In this document: positions 23,852 through 26,572 of the stretch, one piece after another
Position numbering within the stretch: position 1 is the stretch's first letter
Layout of the letters: each line of letters begins with the position of its first letter
NCBI GenBank assembly: GCA_002390305.1
Contig: DGPE01000035.1
Coordinates: forward strand, 1 to 26,572
DNA length: 26,572 nucleotides
Direction: 5' to 3'
DNA from: Micrococcales bacterium UBA4448
Lineage (GTDB): Bacteria; Actinomycetota; Actinomycetes; Actinomycetales; Microbacteriaceae
Notes under the pieces: model-generated
What the model was told of the DNA's origin: nothing
What the model saw: the letters and a program-made list of their open reading frames with translations, nothing else
Database searches by the model: none
Translations under genes and position numbers: made by a program

Positions 23852-24784
23852 TTAGCTGGCAGTTGGCTGCAGTCGAGCTTGAAGCCATGCCATCAAATCA
23901 CTCTGAAAGCGCTTTGACACACTCGCTTCCGGGCTCACGAGTTCGCCGGCATGCGGGAACCCTGGATAGGAGTTGAATTCAATCTCGACCGCAGCCGCTG
24001 AAAGTCTGTCTGCGTATTGCTTGTCTTCATTGAAGAACAGGTCGATCTCACCGACTGCAATGTAAGCCGGAGGCAGTCCAGACAGGTTTTCGCGCCGGGC
24101 CGGAACTGCGTATTCGGGCAAGTTTTGCGATCCGGGCTCAGCATCTAGGTAAGACTTCCATCCAAAGTGGTTAGAGGTGTTATTCCATACAAAGGTGGTG
24201 TCGTCTAATTCGCGCTTGGTGGCTGTTCGATCATCAAGCATTGGATATTTCAGCACTTGTCCGATCGGAAGCTGCGCTCCTCTATCGAGTAACCGCTGAG
24301 CCAGTCCAGCTGCTAATCCAGCCCCGGCACTGTCTCCCCCGAGAGCAACCTTTTTGCTGTCAAAACCAAACCTTGTTGCATTTTCCAAGACCCAAAGATA
24401 TCCGGCTTCGCAGTCATCCATTGGAATCGGAAACGGATACCTCGGCGCAAGGCGGTAGTCAACCGAAAACACCGTTATGCCAAGTTCCAGAGCAACCATT
24501 GAGCAAAAAGCATCACTATCCCCCACCGTGCCAATAATCATTCCGCCACCGTGAATCCAGAGCAGTGCCCCGTCAGAGAACTTATTTTTTGGTTGATAGA
24601 CCCGCACAAAGGTTTCACCGACATCGTGGTCACTGGTCACAACCTCTGCCGGCATTTTTGTCTTCTTTGCCAAAAGCGGCATGAGAAGTTTTAGGACGGC
24701 AACTTTCGAACGAGAGGAAAAAGCTAAGCTCGGGAATTTGCGCAGCAGCGGAACAATCTCAGGGTCTACATCTTCGTAGTTCAT
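23852..24784 (-). CDS. Alpha/beta hydrolase, hormone-sensitive lipase-type esterase
   Basis: A 310-residue cytoplasmic esterase of the HSL (bacterial family IV) group. WIHGGG (76-81) forms the oxyanion hole; GGDSAGAG holds the nucleophile Ser152. Asp248 in GEIDLFFNE and His278 in GFPHAGE complete the triad. YRLAPRYPFP is a further family block. It would hydrolyse short acyl esters; the natural substrate is unknown. TAGAGT ends 6 bases before the ATG, suggesting a leaderless message. The tRNA gene lies 23 bases upstream on the same strand. Confidence 0.9.
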   Translation of the reverse strand: MNYEDVDPEIVPLLRKFPSLAFSSRSKVAVLKLLMPLLAKKTKMPAEVVTSDHDVGETFVRVYQPKNKFSDGALLWIHGGGMIIGTVGDSDAFCSMVALELGITVFSVDYRLAPRYPFPIPMDDCEAGYLWVLENATRFGFDSKKVALGGDSAGAGLAAGLAQRLLDRGAQLPIGQVLKYPMLDDRTATKRELDDTTFVWNNTSNHFGWKSYLDAEPGSQNLPEYAVPARRENLSGLPPAYIAVGEIDLFFNEDKQYADRLSAAAVEIEFNSYPGFPHAGELVSPEASVSKRFQSDLMAWLQARLQPTAS

Positions 24785-24790
24785 GACACC

Positions 24791-24796
24791 ACTCTA
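24791..24796 (-). promoter_or_regulatory. -10 element, leaderless esterase promoter
   Basis: TAGAGT (within TATAGAGT) on the minus strand, 6 bases, then ATG 24784. It lies between the tRNA 3' end and the gene. Confidence 0.55.
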
Positions 24797-24807
24797 TACA
24801 CCGGAAA

Positions 24808-24883
24808 TGGTGCCCCGAGTGGGACTCGAACCCACACTGTGACGATTTTAAGTCGTCTGCCTCTGCCATTGGGCTATCGGGGC
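24808..24883 (-). tRNA. tRNA-Leu (anticodon UAA), short variable loop
   Basis: A 76-base cloverleaf including encoded CCA. The acceptor stem GCCCCGA pairs perfectly with TCGGGGC, discriminator A73. The anticodon stem GACGA/TCGTC closes the loop CTTAAAA, giving anticodon UAA (reads UUA, leucine). The T arm is GTGGG/CCCAC with loop TTCGAGT. The variable loop is only ACAGT (5 bases), a class I shape, whereas leucine tRNAs normally carry a long variable arm. A NADH dehydrogenase terminator ends just upstream, so the tRNA is transcribed by readthrough or a promoter inside that region. Gene identity as a tRNA is sure; aminoacylation with leucine is inferred from the anticodon. Confidence 0.93.
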
Positions 24884-24884
24884 T

Positions 24885-24916
24885 AAGACAAAAGGCCCAG
24901 CAAAAAAGCTGGGCCT
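24885..24916 (-). terminator. Rho-independent terminator after NADH dehydrogenase gene
   Basis: On the minus strand AGGCCCAGC, loop TTTTTT, GCTGGGCCT, then TTTGTCTT. A perfect 9-bp stem with a T-rich tail, 14 bases after the dehydrogenase stop and just before the tRNA. Confidence 0.88.
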
Positions 24917-24929
24917 AAAGTCTAAGCAA

Positions 24930-26321
24930 TTACTTGCCAGGCTTGGTTGCCCATGTCTCAAAGAATAATCGTGGATTGCGCATAGCCTCTACTGAGGATA
25001 GGTCGCGCCCAAGCACCATGTTCCAGAACCAACCAGCTACAACGCGTATCTTACGCTCCCAGGTTGGCATTGCAAGGCCGTGATAACCGCGGTGGAATAT
25101 CCAGGCTACGAAGCCGGTAAGACCAATTTTTCCAGACTGAAAAGCTCCAACACCAATTCCGAGCCCAGCCACGGCCCCGAGATTTTTGTGGATGTACTCA
25201 GTTGGTGCTTCCTCACGCATGTCTGCCACGAGGTTTTTGGCTAGCAACTTGGCCTGCCTCACTGCATGCTGCGCGTTTGGAACACAGTAGCCACCGACAC
25301 CGCCACCTGAAAGATCAGGCACAGCGGAAAGATCTCCTGCGGTCCAAGCGTTGGCGATGACCTTATCTCCATCAACTATTTGAAGTGATGCATTGGCCAA
25401 TACGCGGAACTTTGCGTCAAGAGGAAAGTCGCAGTTTTTCGCGACAGGAGCAGCCGCAACGCCGGCAGTCCAGATGATTAGGTCCGATTCCATCTTCTCG
25501 CCGGTAGACAGCGAAAGAACACCCTTGTCGGCTGAGGTCAGTTGAGTATCAAGGTGGATAATCGCATTGCGCTTTGCCAAATTATCAATAACCCACAGCG
25601 AGGTTTTCAGCGAAACCTCGGGCATAATTCGACCCATTGCCTCGATCAAGTGAAATTCAATTTCTTCGTAGTCAATTTCCGGGTAATGCCGAACAAGAGC
25701 CGTGGCTGCGCTTCTGAGCTCAGCGAAAGCCTCAATGCCAGCGAATCCGCCTCCGACTACCACTGTGGTGAGTAGGCGTTTCCTCTGCTTGCTGGACTTT
25801 GAAAGCGCCGCGGCTCTTTCAAAGTTTCCGATCAGGCGGTTTCTTATCTCAACAGCCTCTTCAATTGTCTTCATGCCAATTGCCTCTTCGGCGATGCCCT
25901 TGATCGGAAAAGTTCTTGTGACAGCGCCAGCTGTCATGACGATCTGGTCATATTCAATAACCCTAGATTTACCACCCTGAATTGCAATTGTTGCCTTCTT
26001 GAGCTTGTGGTTCACCTTTGTCATTCGACCCGAGACCAAGTTGGTTTTCTTCAGGTGTTGGCGGTGAGAAACAATTGCGTGACGCGGTTCAATTGAGCCG
26101 GCCGCAACCTCTGGCAAAAACGGCTGGTAGGTCATATAGGGAAGCGGATCGACCAGTGTGACAACGGCCTCGTTCTTGCGAAGTAGCTTTTCCAGCTTCC
26201 AAGCGGTGTAGAAACCGGCGTAGCCGCCGCCAATAATCAAAATCTGCTGCTGCGGCTTTGGGTCAATAATTGCCTTGGCTATTGCCTGAGGGGTCTTGGA
26301 GTTGGTTTTCGCAATAGTCAT
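24930..26321 (-). CDS. ndh: Type II NADH dehydrogenase (NDH-2)
   Basis: A 463-residue flavoprotein oxidising NADH and reducing quinone without proton pumping, at the inner face of the membrane. The FAD-binding fold starts IILIGGGYAG-like at 26-36 (ILIIGGGYAGFYTAWKL); the NADH fold is VVVGGGFAGIEAFAEL (about 187-202). WTAGDLSAVPD is the second FAD contact, and AQHAVRQAKLLAKN follows. The C-terminal region (about 390-440) contains hydrophobic and amphipathic stretches for membrane attachment. The ATG at 26321 lies 8 bases after the upstream gene's stop with no ribosome site, so translation may depend on that gene. A strong terminator follows. Confidence 0.95.
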   Translation of the reverse strand: MTIAKTNSKTPQAIAKAIIDPKPQQQILIIGGGYAGFYTAWKLEKLLRKNEAVVTLVDPLPYMTYQPFLPEVAAGSIEPRHAIVSHRQHLKKTNLVSGRMTKVNHKLKKATIAIQGGKSRVIEYDQIVMTAGAVTRTFPIKGIAEEAIGMKTIEEAVEIRNRLIGNFERAAALSKSSKQRKRLLTTVVVGGGFAGIEAFAELRSAATALVRHYPEIDYEEIEFHLIEAMGRIMPEVSLKTSLWVIDNLAKRNAIIHLDTQLTSADKGVLSLSTGEKMESDLIIWTAGVAAAPVAKNCDFPLDAKFRVLANASLQIVDGDKVIANAWTAGDLSAVPDLSGGGVGGYCVPNAQHAVRQAKLLAKNLVADMREEAPTEYIHKNLGAVAGLGIGVGAFQSGKIGLTGFVAWIFHRGYHGLAMPTWERKIRVVAGWFWNMVLGRDLSSVEAMRNPRLFFETWATKPGK

Positions 26322-26329
26322 AATTTGCG

Positions 26330-26572
26330 TTAGTTACTTTCGTCTTTTCTTCCCTGGCCCTCGTTGCGCCTTTTACGCATTGCTAACCAGAGCAACAGTG
26401 CCGCGGGGGATAACAAAAAATAGAGTAGCGGATTTTGATACCAAGCCGCTTGCGAAGTGGAATATTCGGAGGCATCTATCAGCACCGATCCATCAAGAAA
26501 CTGCACGGGGCTAGGAGGTGAAACCAGCGATGCGTCGTCAAGCTCATTATCTTCCGAGCCACGGTATAACTC
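26330..26572 (-). CDS. Membrane protein of unknown family, C-terminal part (cut by window edge)
   Basis: Reading inward from the window end gives 80 codons open to TAA at 26330-26332. The visible part begins ELYRGSEDNELDD, an acidic probably extracytoplasmic stretch, followed by one membrane segment (PLLYFLLSPAALLLWLAM) and a basic cytoplasmic tail RKRRNEGQGRKDESN ending at the stop. The positive-inside tail and the 8-base gap to the NADH dehydrogenase start support a real gene in the same operon. I do not recognise the family; the N-terminal bulk lies outside the window. Confidence 0.65.
   Translation of the reverse strand, partial: ELYRGSEDNELDDASLVSPPSPVQFLDGSVLIDASEYSTSQAAWYQNPLLYFLLSPAALLLWLAMRKRRNEGQGRKDESN

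Noticed and set aside
26296..26514. 72-codon plus-strand frame at the right end
   Set aside because: The minus strand here encodes the C-terminus of a membrane protein with a proper TM segment and stop next to the NADH dehydrogenase start, a more coherent reading.
1..26572. CRISPR array, insertion sequences, prophage or integrative element
   Set aside because: No direct-repeat array, transposase, integrase or attachment-site duplication is visible. The single tRNA is flanked by ordinary genes.

Overview
The window looks like chromosomal DNA of a streamlined actinobacterium, most likely a Microbacteriaceae-type organism of moderate GC (perhaps the freshwater Luna/Rhodoluna/Aquiluna kind). This rests on gene content and order: a PIN-PhoH fusion, fumC, DUF4245, xseB-xseA, ispH and ychF on one side, and a DGNRRW-type UppS, TrhA, a DUF4307 protein and greA on the other. 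From memory, these genes stand in much the same relative order in Mycobacterium tuberculosis (Rv1080c-Rv1112). Intergenic gaps are tiny, several genes overlap, and no gap exceeds 300 bases. No insertion sequence, prophage, CRISPR array or rRNA is visible. The species assignment is inference.

Layout. (1) 1-5100: the 5' part of a SOUL heme-binding protein gene, a GH1 beta-glucosidase, and a convergent ABC sugar importer (lipoprotein binding protein plus two AglF/AglG-like permeases, no ATPase). A strong hairpin separates binding protein from permeases, and operator-like repeats lie upstream. (2) 5260-7025: a LON-domain protein and ychF. (3) 7054-11213: a DEDDh exonuclease, rmuC, a PfkB-family sugar kinase, class II fructose-bisphosphate aldolase and a small MORN/YwqK-like protein. 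(4) 11210-16283: ispH, divergent from xseA-xseB-DUF4245-carbonic anhydrase-fumC. (5) 16261-21064: prepilin peptidase, PhoH-like protein, uppS, trhA, a one-TM protein, a DUF4307 protein and greA. (6) 21061-24784: threonine ammonia-lyase, htpX-lemA and an HSL-type esterase. (7) 24808-26572: a tRNA-Leu(UAA) with a short variable loop, type II NADH dehydrogenase, and the 3' end of a membrane-protein gene.

The genes suggest a heterotroph that imports gluco-oligosaccharides, hydrolyses them in the cytoplasm, uses glycolysis and the TCA cycle, and respires through NDH-2.

Most notable points: (a) about nine genes have a -10-like hexamer 6-7 nt before the start codon, so leaderless transcription looks common and decides several starts; (b) the tRNA-Leu(UAA) lacks the long variable arm expected of leucine tRNAs; (c) the conserved block appears to have lost mca (mycothiol S-conjugate amidase) and glpX; (d) the ABC importer carries a prominent intercistronic hairpin and paired TGGAAC(C)GGTTGC motifs. 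I found no clear, wholly new defence or mobile system.
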